DNA of 64,000 nucleotides. Origin: Cyanobium sp. ATX 6F1. GTDB lineage: Bacteria > Cyanobacteriota > Cyanobacteriia > PCC-6307 > Cyanobiaceae. This document shows positions 1-7,561 of the stretch, piece after piece (positions within the stretch are counted from its first letter, which is position 1; each line of letters starts with the position of its first letter). A model generated the notes under the pieces. It made no database searches. It was not told the origin of the DNA and saw only the letters and a program-made list of their open reading frames with translations. Where the stretch lies: the NCBI RefSeq assembly GCF_024346315.1, contig NZ_JAGQCS010000009.1, positions 1 through 64,000 of the forward strand, written 5' to 3'. The translations under genes were made by a program, and so were the position numbers.

Positions 1-367
1 AAGGACTTGGGCTTCTGCATGCCCCATTCTGGTGGCCAGACCCATTGCTGTCACTGGGATCTGGGCAGATTTATGGGCGTCTGTGGAGAGCTCGGCCGCT
101 GATCTACGCGCAACAGGCTCCTAGCGCGACCTGCGCACGCGTCTGAGAAGGCGAGCGCCTGAAATGGCCTGGTAGCCAATGGGAGCCCACCCTGGGTCCC
201 ATACCAACAAAGCCCACAAAAGCAACCGCACGACCATGAATCGAGCACGCCTCAAGCCAAAGGAGCAAAGGGGTTGACTTGAGGTATTCCTCAGCTTGAC
301 TCGACGGACATAAACACCCTCGCAACGGCGTCCATATTTACGCGCCCTGCAAAAATTGCTTAGAAAA
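1..367. other. Left-edge intergenic region, no gene recognised
   Basis: Short ORFs occur on both strands here but none has a recognisable domain, a convincing ribosome binding site or a conserved-looking composition. It is the upstream region of the autotransporter gene; TTGAC-type hexamers occur near 274 and 297, but no well-spaced -10 element could be assigned with confidence. Confidence 0.5.
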
Positions 368-3300
368 ATGAGCAGCCCAATCAAAAACGCACTCAAGCCC
401 CTATTGAAAGGGTCAAGGGCAGCAGCCATTGGCGCCCTGGGCTCAGTCTGTCTTTTGGCCTGCGGCTCGCAACTGAATGCCTATGCGCAAACAACAATCA
501 CCGTTGATAATAAATCTGGCCTCACATCCTCTACTAGTGGCAACCTGGGATGGTTCTACGGATTCAATCAAGGCGGCAATATCAATTGGAATTCCCTACC
601 CTTCACTGGCTCTACTTCCTTCCCATTGCCAACGGGGGGAAAAGGCGGAACCTTGCAGATCATTTTGGCAGACCCGACCGGCATCAAAACCGGCCAATCA
701 CCTGGCACCGTTTTAATTGGCCCAGGCTACAGTCAGTTGTATGAATTTGCAACAGCAACCAACCCTTACACACTTGACATTAGCTGGGTAAATAATTTTA
801 GCTTTCCCTCAACCGTTGCAGCGCCAGGGCTGAACTCGATTGGAATTAAACCGACCCTAACGCGGAGCGCAATTTACAGCAAATACACCACCTTTGCAAA
901 GGAGCTGGGCTACGGAGACCTAGTCATTAGCAATCAGTTCTTAACCTCAGCTTTCTCTAATAACGTCAGAAGCCCATTCAGCCTCCCACCTGGCACCGCT
1001 CCGACCAGCAATCCTCAGGCTTACCAGTTCATCCTAAATCCCGGTCAGGCTGTGATCCCGGGAGCCATCAACCTCATTTCCAATGCAGTGGCAGCGGACA
1101 TAAATACATCCTCTTTTGATAACATATGGGGAGATTTTCTGAGACGCGTTCAAGCGAAGAGCAGCTTTAAACTATATTCCCCACCGTACAAATCGGATTT
1201 ACCAGCAGCAACCGTGACGGGCTCTACCATCAATAATATCCCTGCAGCAAGCATCTTTGGCAACTTAGCAGTCGCGAACAACTACGCCGCCACCACAACA
1301 CTAGACCCTTCAAAAATTTACTACAACGGATCCGCTAGATTCACGGGCCTTCAATTCACAGGCGTTCCAACCGGCCCGAGCACAACAACAACAGCCTATA
1401 TCCCAACACCAAGCGATATTTCGGCTCAACTTCTCTGGAAAACCAAACAAAAAAACCACAATATTATCATCCCGAACACCCAAAACGCAGCAACGATGGA
1501 GGTGTCTGCCAGTGATGCTGCCAAGTTGCAGCCTGGGATGTTCCTGGTTAGCAGCAATAATTACTTCACCAATCTCTCAGGTGGCACTACGTCTGATGTG
1601 ATGATCATGGCCATCACGCCCAACAGCGGCAGCAACAACAGCGTAACCCTTACGCTGTACTCGCCAGGGGGCAATCTACAGACCACAGCACCCAAAAATG
1701 AAAACAACGCTGTCGTACTTTTTTCCAATATCAACGATCGTTCGCAGGCCAACTCACCGGCTGCTGTCTGGCTTGCAAACAAGTGGCCGCTGGATTCCAA
1801 CCAGACTCTAGACAACCAGGTATATTGCAACTCCACAATGGACTGTCCCGTTTCAAAATGGGTCGGGCAAATCAAAACCCAGCTCAATCAAGCAATCAAC
1901 TGGGGTTCGCTGGCCTCCACGCTGCCTACTGGCGACACTTTGATCAATACCGTTTGGGCGAACCCTGCTAATTGGTACACCAATACCGATGAAAACGGGA
2001 ATCCTGCTTACAACATCTATTCGGCGTTCTGGCACACGCAGGATGTTGCTACAGCATTTGACACTAACCAAGATCCTTACAAATCTTTTGCCGCTGCCTA
2101 CGGATTCTCCGTAGATGAGAATCCGTACACCGGCTTTCCTGGTAGTTCGTCGCTTCCGACCTTACAGGTTCCATCCAAGTGGGACGGAACCCTTCAAGCC
2201 GGCAATCCCGTGACGATCACCTTGCAGGAGTGGGGCAGCACTCCACCGCCAGACCCCTGCAGCGCGGTTGATGACGTGGTGTGCTGGAACGCAGCCTCAG
2301 GCCCATTCAGCCTAAACACAAACTGGACATCCTCTCAACTTCCTAACCCAGGCACTCCCTTTAGCCTGATCAGTTTCCAGGCTCCTTATGCCATTACTGG
2401 TGGAACGGCTACCAATAACATCACCAACTTCAAGGCCCAGGGAATTGAATATGGGGTTGGGACTGGATCTTACACAATCGATGGAGCCCCCATCACACTC
2501 ACCGGCCGCAATGGGTTCGCCATCAGCAACGAGAGCGGCACTACTCAGACTATTTCGGCGCCGCTGACTCTGACCGGCAGCTCGCGCCTGAGCCTCAACG
2601 TGACGGAAGACTCCAGCCTCACCCTCACCGGCGGCTTAACCTCTGCCCAGGGCTGGCGGAAAGCTGGAAGTGGGCTGCTCTCCCTGGATGGGCTCAGCAA
2701 AGGCACTGAGAGCACCGGCCGGATCTCCATCGCCGGCGGTACTCTTTCTCTTAAAAACAACAGCAACATTTCCAATTATGCCGGCATCGGCTCTGCCCTA
2801 TCTACGGTGATCGAAGGTTCAGGTACCCTGCCGGGCACGGGAAAGAGCTCCATTCAAGGTATGTTGGTTCCTGGCGATATGGATTCACCGATCGGCCGAC
2901 TGGCCTTCACAGGTGATCTAAACATTGGCTATGGCGGCGGTGCCATTCTTCACAATCTCTCCGTAAATCCTGCCAGCAGCGACTTGATAAGTGCTGCCGG
3001 CATTCTCACGATTTCCCCTCAAAACAGCACTCTCTCGATCGGCTCAGTTACTGGCACTACAGCCTCCTATTGGATCCCATTGATAACCGCAGGCAGTGAC
3101 AGCTCGGTGAGTGGGGCTTTCAGTCGCATCTTTGGCCTTAGCGAAAACCGAACCATCGTCTACCGAACATCAGGGAGCCGCCCCGGGGTCTTTCTGCATT
3201 ACAACGGAGATACACCCATTCCAACAGGTGATTGCATAGACCCTGGCAATCCCGCCAACGATGCAAATCCCTATGCCACCACCTTCTGTGGAGGCAGGCT

Positions 3301-5275
3301 GATAATTAACACCAACTCGTCTAATGATAACTGGCTACTAGAAAAGGTATCAGGCGCCGGCACGAACCGCATCGATCTTGCTGGCTATTCTGGCAACTCA
3401 AACTTCACTGGGGTTTTCAGCGGAGAAGGAGATTTGACATTAGAGAATACTGGTCAGACCTTCAATGGATCAATGACGCTCAGCGGCGACAGCACCTACA
3501 CAGGGCTTACCACCATACGCACTGGTGCCAGAGTCTTCATCAACGGCTCGATTGCACCGTCCGCTTCACTGACAGTTCAGTCTGGCGGATTAGTCGGAGG
3601 CAACGGTCTTCTGCCTAGCACGGCGTTGAATCCTGGTGCAATAATTGCTCCTGGCAATTCGATCGGCACCCTAACCGCTGCGAATCTCACCCTGAACGGC
3701 GGCACGATTGCAGCAGAAATCCGGGGGCCGCAGAACGACCGCATCAATGTAACTGGCAATGTGACCGACTTCACCGGCACAGCTGCGCTGATCCCCTTCG
3801 GGGGTGGTTCACCTTTTCCGGGCTTTGTCTACACTGTCGTTGACGCGTCCAACAGTACCAACTTCGCCTCATCCTCAAGCCTGAATCTGGATCAGTCGTC
3901 TGTGAGCAGTGCTTTGCTGCGGTTCGGCACAACCCTGCGTCAGAACCCCCTAAATAATCCTCAAACCTTCGCAGTGCAGTGGAAACCCAATAGCACTACC
4001 GGAGCCACCACTGCCGCGATGCAGGCACTGGGCAACGGCAGCAATAATGCCCTCTGCCTGGCAGGATCTCTGGACAGAGCCTTTAACGCCCTTACGGACG
4101 TCGCCACCAACAACAAGAACAACAGTGGTAATGCCATCGGTGCCACTGGCTTCACCTCAGGCCAGGCCAAAGCAGCGGGAATGAGCTCTGGCTTTGTGGA
4201 AGCCCTCAACAACTTGGTGTTGCTGCCATCCAGCAACCAACTGGTGTCGGCCGTGAACTCGCTTTCCGCCCAGCCCTATGCGGCCTTCCAATCTGTGGGA
4301 CTTGAAACCCTTAAGCAGCAGCGCGAAACGGTGCTTGCCCAGGCTGGGCAATGCCTGAACAACGGCTGGATCATCAACGGCAAGAAGGCGAAGAATCCAC
4401 TCTGTGCCTTTGCCTTGGCCCAGAACAACAGCAGTTCCGTTCGCGGCAACGCCGACTTGGCCTCTTACAATGCTGGGGTATTTTCAAGTGGTATTGGCCT
4501 GGAGTACTACCCCTCCAACCAATGGAGTGTGGGTGTGAGTTACGGCTACGGTACCTCATATGCCAACAATTTCTCAACATCATCCGCCTCAATCAACGCA
4601 GGCGTGAATAGCCTCAACCTTTTTTCCCAGTACAGGCCTTCAGAGCAATGGCATGTGCGCGGACTGCTGGGCTACAGCAGCTTTAATATCGATGCAAGCA
4701 GATCCATCGCTTTTATCGGCAATGACTCCTCCCTCACCTCCAACACAAACGGCAATGGGTTTACTGCTGCCATCGAAACTGACTACGCATTCCCACTCAC
4801 CAAACCGTCCTCGCCCACCCAGGCAGTAATCAAGCCGCTTCTAGGACTTGCCTGGGGCAGTTATGCACAATCAGGATTCTCCGAATCAGGCAATGCTCTC
4901 GCACTCTCCGTAAATGGCAATACATCTAATAGCCTTGTAACGACTGCAGGCGTTGAGTTCAGCACCAGCCCAATCCCTCTGAACACATCAAAAACAATGA
5001 GCATTCGGCCCTCACTATTGGTGGCCTATCAGGTGGACGCACTTGCGAACAATAGCTCTAACAAGTCAATGATGTCGACGTTCTCTGAAGCCTCCAGCGC
5101 CTGCGAATCATGTAAGACAGAGGGCCAGAACCTGGGGACCAATGGCTTAAATATAACCGCTGGTGTTGACTTGCAATTTAACGATTCAACATCTCTCTAC
5201 GTTAATGCCTCTTACGAGACATTCACCAACGCTTCCCAGTATGGATACGGCGGTGGCTTGCGTGTTCGCTTCTAA
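368..5275 (+). CDS. Autotransporter-like outer-membrane protein with beta-barrel domain
   Basis: Predicted surface protein of about 1,635 residues. The N-terminus has a basic stretch and hydrophobic core followed by an AYA-Q type cleavage site (Sec signal). The central part is a long Ser/Thr/Asn/Gly-rich passenger. Around residues 1030-1150 there are autotransporter-associated beta-strand features such as STYTGLTTIRTGA and GAIIAPGNSIGTLTAANL. The last roughly 280 residues look like an autotransporter barrel: alternating aromatic strands (GIGLEYYPSNQWSVGVSYG) and a C-terminal Phe (LRVRF). ATG 368 is preferred; an in-frame TTG at 356 is possible, and neither has a strong ribosome binding site. 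Residues about 1-600 match nothing I recognise. Base composition is clearly more AT-rich than the downstream backbone, which suggests horizontal acquisition. The passenger's function is unknown. Confidence 0.85.
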   Translation: MSSPIKNALKPLLKGSRAAAIGALGSVCLLACGSQLNAYAQTTITVDNKSGLTSSTSGNLGWFYGFNQGGNINWNSLPFTGSTSFPLPTGGKGGTLQIILADPTGIKTGQSPGTVLIGPGYSQLYEFATATNPYTLDISWVNNFSFPSTVAAPGLNSIGIKPTLTRSAIYSKYTTFAKELGYGDLVISNQFLTSAFSNNVRSPFSLPPGTAPTSNPQAYQFILNPGQAVIPGAINLISNAVAADINTSSFDNIWGDFLRRVQAKSSFKLYSPPYKSDLPAATVTGSTINNIPAASIFGNLAVANNYAATTTLDPSKIYYNGSARFTGLQFTGVPTGPSTTTTAYIPTPSDISAQLLWKTKQKNHNIIIPNTQNAATMEVSASDAAKLQPGMFLVSSNNYFTNLSGGTTSDVMIMAITPNSGSNNSVTLTLYSPGGNLQTTAPKNENNAVVLFSNINDRSQANSPAAVWLANKWPLDSNQTLDNQVYCNSTMDCPVSKWVGQIKTQLNQAINWGSLASTLPTGDTLINTVWANPANWYTNTDENGNPAYNIYSAFWHTQDVATAFDTNQDPYKSFAAAYGFSVDENPYTGFPGSSSLPTLQVPSKWDGTLQAGNPVTITLQEWGSTPPPDPCSAVDDVVCWNAASGPFSLNTNWTSSQLPNPGTPFSLISFQAPYAITGGTATNNITNFKAQGIEYGVGTGSYTIDGAPITLTGRNGFAISNESGTTQTISAPLTLTGSSRLSLNVTEDSSLTLTGGLTSAQGWRKAGSGLLSLDGLSKGTESTGRISIAGGTLSLKNNSNISNYAGIGSALSTVIEGSGTLPGTGKSSIQGMLVPGDMDSPIGRLAFTGDLNIGYGGGAILHNLSVNPASSDLISAAGILTISPQNSTLSIGSVTGTTASYWIPLITAGSDSSVSGAFSRIFGLSENRTIVYRTSGSRPGVFLHYNGDTPIPTGDCIDPGNPANDANPYATTFCGGRLIINTNSSNDNWLLEKVSGAGTNRIDLAGYSGNSNFTGVFSGEGDLTLENTGQTFNGSMTLSGDSTYTGLTTIRTGARVFINGSIAPSASLTVQSGGLVGGNGLLPSTALNPGAIIAPGNSIGTLTAANLTLNGGTIAAEIRGPQNDRINVTGNVTDFTGTAALIPFGGGSPFPGFVYTVVDASNSTNFASSSSLNLDQSSVSSALLRFGTTLRQNPLNNPQTFAVQWKPNSTTGATTAAMQALGNGSNNALCLAGSLDRAFNALTDVATNNKNNSGNAIGATGFTSGQAKAAGMSSGFVEALNNLVLLPSSNQLVSAVNSLSAQPYAAFQSVGLETLKQQRETVLAQAGQCLNNGWIINGKKAKNPLCAFALAQNNSSSVRGNADLASYNAGVFSSGIGLEYYPSNQWSVGVSYGYGTSYANNFSTSSASINAGVNSLNLFSQYRPSEQWHVRGLLGYSSFNIDASRSIAFIGNDSSLTSNTNGNGFTAAIETDYAFPLTKPSSPTQAVIKPLLGLAWGSYAQSGFSESGNALALSVNGNTSNSLVTTAGVEFSTSPIPLNTSKTMSIRPSLLVAYQVDALANNSSNKSMMSTFSEASSACESCKTEGQNLGTNGLNITAGVDLQFNDSTSLYVNASYETFTNASQYGYGGGLRVRF

Positions 5276-5474
5276 CTCGTTAACTGAGCGATATCGGCCA
5301 CGCCTGCAAGCGGAGGAAGCCTAGGGACTCAGATGATTAAAGCCTGACCTAGATGAGCTAACTGAAGCGTTGTCGCGGGATTTCGCTGATGCCTAATGTT
5401 GTCAACCTATCGTCACGGGACATACGCACGGGTGCAAAGCGGCTCGCAAAAACCCCAATGTTTCTGAATACTTT
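5276..5474. other. Intergenic sequence left of the mobile element
   Basis: This lies between the autotransporter stop and attL. In the element-free chromosome it would lie directly downstream of the tmRNA gene. I see no gene, RNA or clear terminator in it. Confidence 0.5.
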
Positions 5475-5513
5475 AAAGGGGCCTTCCAGCCCCCACGGAT
5501 CATTTGGGTGATA
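5475..5513 (+). repeat. attL: 39-bp copy of the ssrA 3' end
   Basis: Identical base for base to 15410-15448, with an offset of 9,935. It includes the hairpin and A-run that form the tmRNA terminator when read on the minus strand. Identity stops sharply at 5474/15409 and at 5514/15449. Read with the nearby integrase, this is the distal attachment site of the element. Confidence 0.88.
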
Positions 5514-5610
5514 GACCCCTACGGGCCATTGCGACAACTACGCTTCTCTGTGACGGCAAGGAATTGCAAGGAACAGCCGGGAGCACGAAGTAAGCTGAAG
5601 GTGCGGAAAT

Positions 5611-5636
5611 TTCCGCGTTTTTTCCGCGCTTGCGGA
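5611..5636 (+). repeat. Left-end integrase-arm-like repeat (TTCCGCG pair)
   Basis: Two TTCCGCG units separated by a short T-rich spacer and followed by CTTGCGGA. The same arrangement occurs in direct orientation just inside the right end at 15339-15369. Their placement inside both att sites and upstream of the integrase suggests arm-type recombinase sites or terminal replication/packaging signals. The assignment rests on position and repetition only. Confidence 0.45.
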
Positions 5637-5661
5637 AAACTGGCCTCAGAGGAAATGACCA

Positions 5662-6879
5662 ATGGCGACCACCAAAGCAGCCAACGTATGGGAGGCCGGA
5701 TTCCGTTCCGCCATCCGCACCGGCAGGGCCGGATGGACCGTTTCGAACAACCGTGGCCGAATCCAGCTCAGGGTGCGATCAGCCAACGGCAAGGTCGAGT
5801 CGGCATCGCTGCCTCTGGAATGGTCACCAGCCAGCCAGGCTGCGGCCATGCAACTGATCGGCAGGATCTACCAGATCGTGGCAACCGGCCAGCAGACGGT
5901 GAAGGGTGCCCTGCAAACGGTCGTGGATGGCAGCGACACCATGAAGACGGGCACCAACTGGAGCTCCGCCGTGGATGGCCTGCGGGCGGAACTGATGAAT
6001 GGGCGGAATGAAATCCTCCCGGCGACGTGGAAGTCCAACTACCAGCAGTACATGGAGGAAGCCCTGCGGATCTTGGATGGCCCGAACCCACCTCACGATG
6101 GGCATGGGCTCCTCCAGCGCACTCTTGAGCGGTGGAAGGGCAAAGCGGCCAGCCGTGCGGCCTGCTGCATCGCCATCCGCAACCTGACCGATCACGCTAT
6201 GGCCAGGCATCACGCGGCGGCCTGTTGGACCATCACGGCGCCGATCGTGAAGAACCTTCGAGGGAAGACATCAGAGAAGCGGACCAAGGCCACCCTTTCT
6301 GATTCGGAAATGCTCTACCTCATTGAGGGAGTGGATCGCCGGAATCCTGGTTGGGCGAACGTGCTCCGTGCCCTGGCCCTGTTCGGGCTGCGGCCCATCG
6401 AGTTGCAGCATCTGGTCCCAAAACCTGACGACCAAGGGGTGTTGAGGATGTGGTGCAGCTACCGGAAGAACTGCGGCGGCCAGCTCACGGCGCCCCGCTG
6501 GCTGCTGCCTGCGCCGCTGCACATGGCCTCTGGAGAGCGTCAGGATTGGAACATCACCGGGGCGATGGTGGCGGGCTTGCTGGAAATCCCAGAGGGGCGT
6601 GATGGTGGATTCAGGGTGCTGAATGGCCACTACGTGGAGCAGTTCCTTCGAATCCAACCGGAATGGAAGGAACTGAAGGCGATCTACACCGCCAGGGGGG
6701 AATGGTTGCGGCCTTACACCTTCCGGGACAGTTACAGCCTGCGGTGCCACCAGCGAGGGGTGGAAGTGGGAGCGATCGCCTCCGCCATGGGCCACAGCCT
6801 GGCGGTCCATGCCAGCAGCTACAGGTGGGCATCAGAGGCAACCACTGCTGCGGCGTTTGAAGCGGCCTTCCCTGCCTGA
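5662..6879 (+). CDS. Tyrosine recombinase / integrase of the ssrA element
   Basis: 405 residues. The C-terminal half has the tyrosine-recombinase catalytic layout: Arg244 in GLRPIEL, a box II where the usual HxLR reads YTFR (Tyr352 to Arg355), GH at 377-378, and the likely nucleophile Tyr387 in SSYRW. The N-terminal ~200 residues would bind DNA. The variant box II (Tyr in place of His) is, as I recall, common in picocyanobacterial integrases. The ATG at 5662 has an AGAGGAA ribosome binding site about 8 bases upstream. It lies 148 bp inside attL, fitting a role in integrating into and excising from ssrA. The protein family is certain; its use of this att pair is inferred. Confidence 0.9.
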   Translation: MATTKAANVWEAGFRSAIRTGRAGWTVSNNRGRIQLRVRSANGKVESASLPLEWSPASQAAAMQLIGRIYQIVATGQQTVKGALQTVVDGSDTMKTGTNWSSAVDGLRAELMNGRNEILPATWKSNYQQYMEEALRILDGPNPPHDGHGLLQRTLERWKGKAASRAACCIAIRNLTDHAMARHHAAACWTITAPIVKNLRGKTSEKRTKATLSDSEMLYLIEGVDRRNPGWANVLRALALFGLRPIELQHLVPKPDDQGVLRMWCSYRKNCGGQLTAPRWLLPAPLHMASGERQDWNITGAMVAGLLEIPEGRDGGFRVLNGHYVEQFLRIQPEWKELKAIYTARGEWLRPYTFRDSYSLRCHQRGVEVGAIASAMGHSLAVHASSYRWASEATTAAAFEAAFPA

Positions 6880-7180
6880 GGGCATGGACAAGCCCCGGGG
6901 AACCGCGATGGATGTTGATTCAGGATCAGCCCCCTGAATCTGTGGTCAGCCATCCCTGACTCTGTCGATCTCACGCCCTTTATCAGCCCGAACGACCTGA
7001 TGGCACTGCACAGCTAGGAGCCTCAACGATCAGGAGGCGCTCCACCCAGCCAAGCAGGTGCATCTGACCACCCCAAGCGATGCGCAGCTCTGGCAGAGCA
7101 AGCGGGCCTGAGGCTGGACGGCCTGAAAAAGGGGGGAATTGAAAGTTGGAAAGCTGGGAGTGAGGCACCCGGTAACTTCC
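6880..7180. other. Integrase-HTH intergenic region
   Basis: No convincing gene. It contains a perfect 8-bp inverted repeat at 6917-6940 downstream of the integrase, and must hold the promoter for the HTH / primase / terminase genes, although no clear -10/-35 pair was assigned. Confidence 0.45.
6917..6940 (+). terminator. Possible hairpin terminator after the integrase gene
   Basis: GATTCAGG and CCTGAATC form an 8-bp perfect stem with an 8-base loop 37 bp after the integrase stop. There is no T-run, so it could instead be an operator for the divergent control region. Confidence 0.35.
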
Positions 7181-7435
7181 ATGACTTCCTCCGTATCCGC
7201 CCAGTGGATCCCAACCCCTGAGATGGCCGTCCGTCTAGGGATTCATCCAAAAACCCTCCTTCGGCTTCGTCGCCAATCGTTCGCACCATTCAGTGAGGGG
7301 ATGCACTATCGCCGTGGGGGCCTGACCACGGCAGCTCCGCTCCAGTGGCACCCGGAAGCCACTGAGTCGGCCTTCACCAGCTTCCGGCGGATCGACCCGG
7401 CAGCGGTCGAAACCTTCTCAGGTTCGAGGTCTTGA
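7181..7435 (+). CDS. Small helix-turn-helix DNA-binding protein (excisionase/AlpA-like)
   Basis: 84 residues from ATG 7181 (MTSSVSAQWI); an in-frame TTG at 7139 is less likely. The segment TPEMAVRLGIHPKTLLRLRR has the pattern of a winged helix-turn-helix of the excisionase/MerR type, followed by EGMHYRRGGLTTAAPLQW, a motif I associate with small regulators next to primases in cyanobacterial integrated elements. It lies 3 bp before the 40-codon ORF, which itself overlaps the primase, so the three are probably one operon. Likely roles are excision factor or element regulator; the sequence does not decide between them. Confidence 0.75.
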   Translation: MTSSVSAQWIPTPEMAVRLGIHPKTLLRLRRQSFAPFSEGMHYRRGGLTTAAPLQWHPEATESAFTSFRRIDPAAVETFSGSRS

Positions 7436-7438
7436 GCC

Positions 7439-7561
7439 ATGTCCCTCGTCACTTTGTCCTTGTGCCGCCAGCCGATCCACAACCCGGGGATGCAGGCCCT
7501 GGCTGAAGTCTGCCCAGGCGATCGGCTGCCCGCTGTCATCGTCGCGGGGGATGGCGAATGA
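7439..7561 (+). CDS. 40-residue ORF coupled to the primase gene
   Basis: ATG 7439 begins 3 bp after the HTH gene stop, and the reading frame ends in an ATGA overlap with the primase start (ATG 7558, TGA 7559-7561). It contains the short segment EVCPGDRLPAVIVAGDGE. The tight spacing on both sides supports translation, but no domain is recognised. It may serve only to couple translation of the primase, or be a small element-specific protein. Confidence 0.5.
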   Translation: MSLVTLSLCRQPIHNPGMQALAEVCPGDRLPAVIVAGDGE

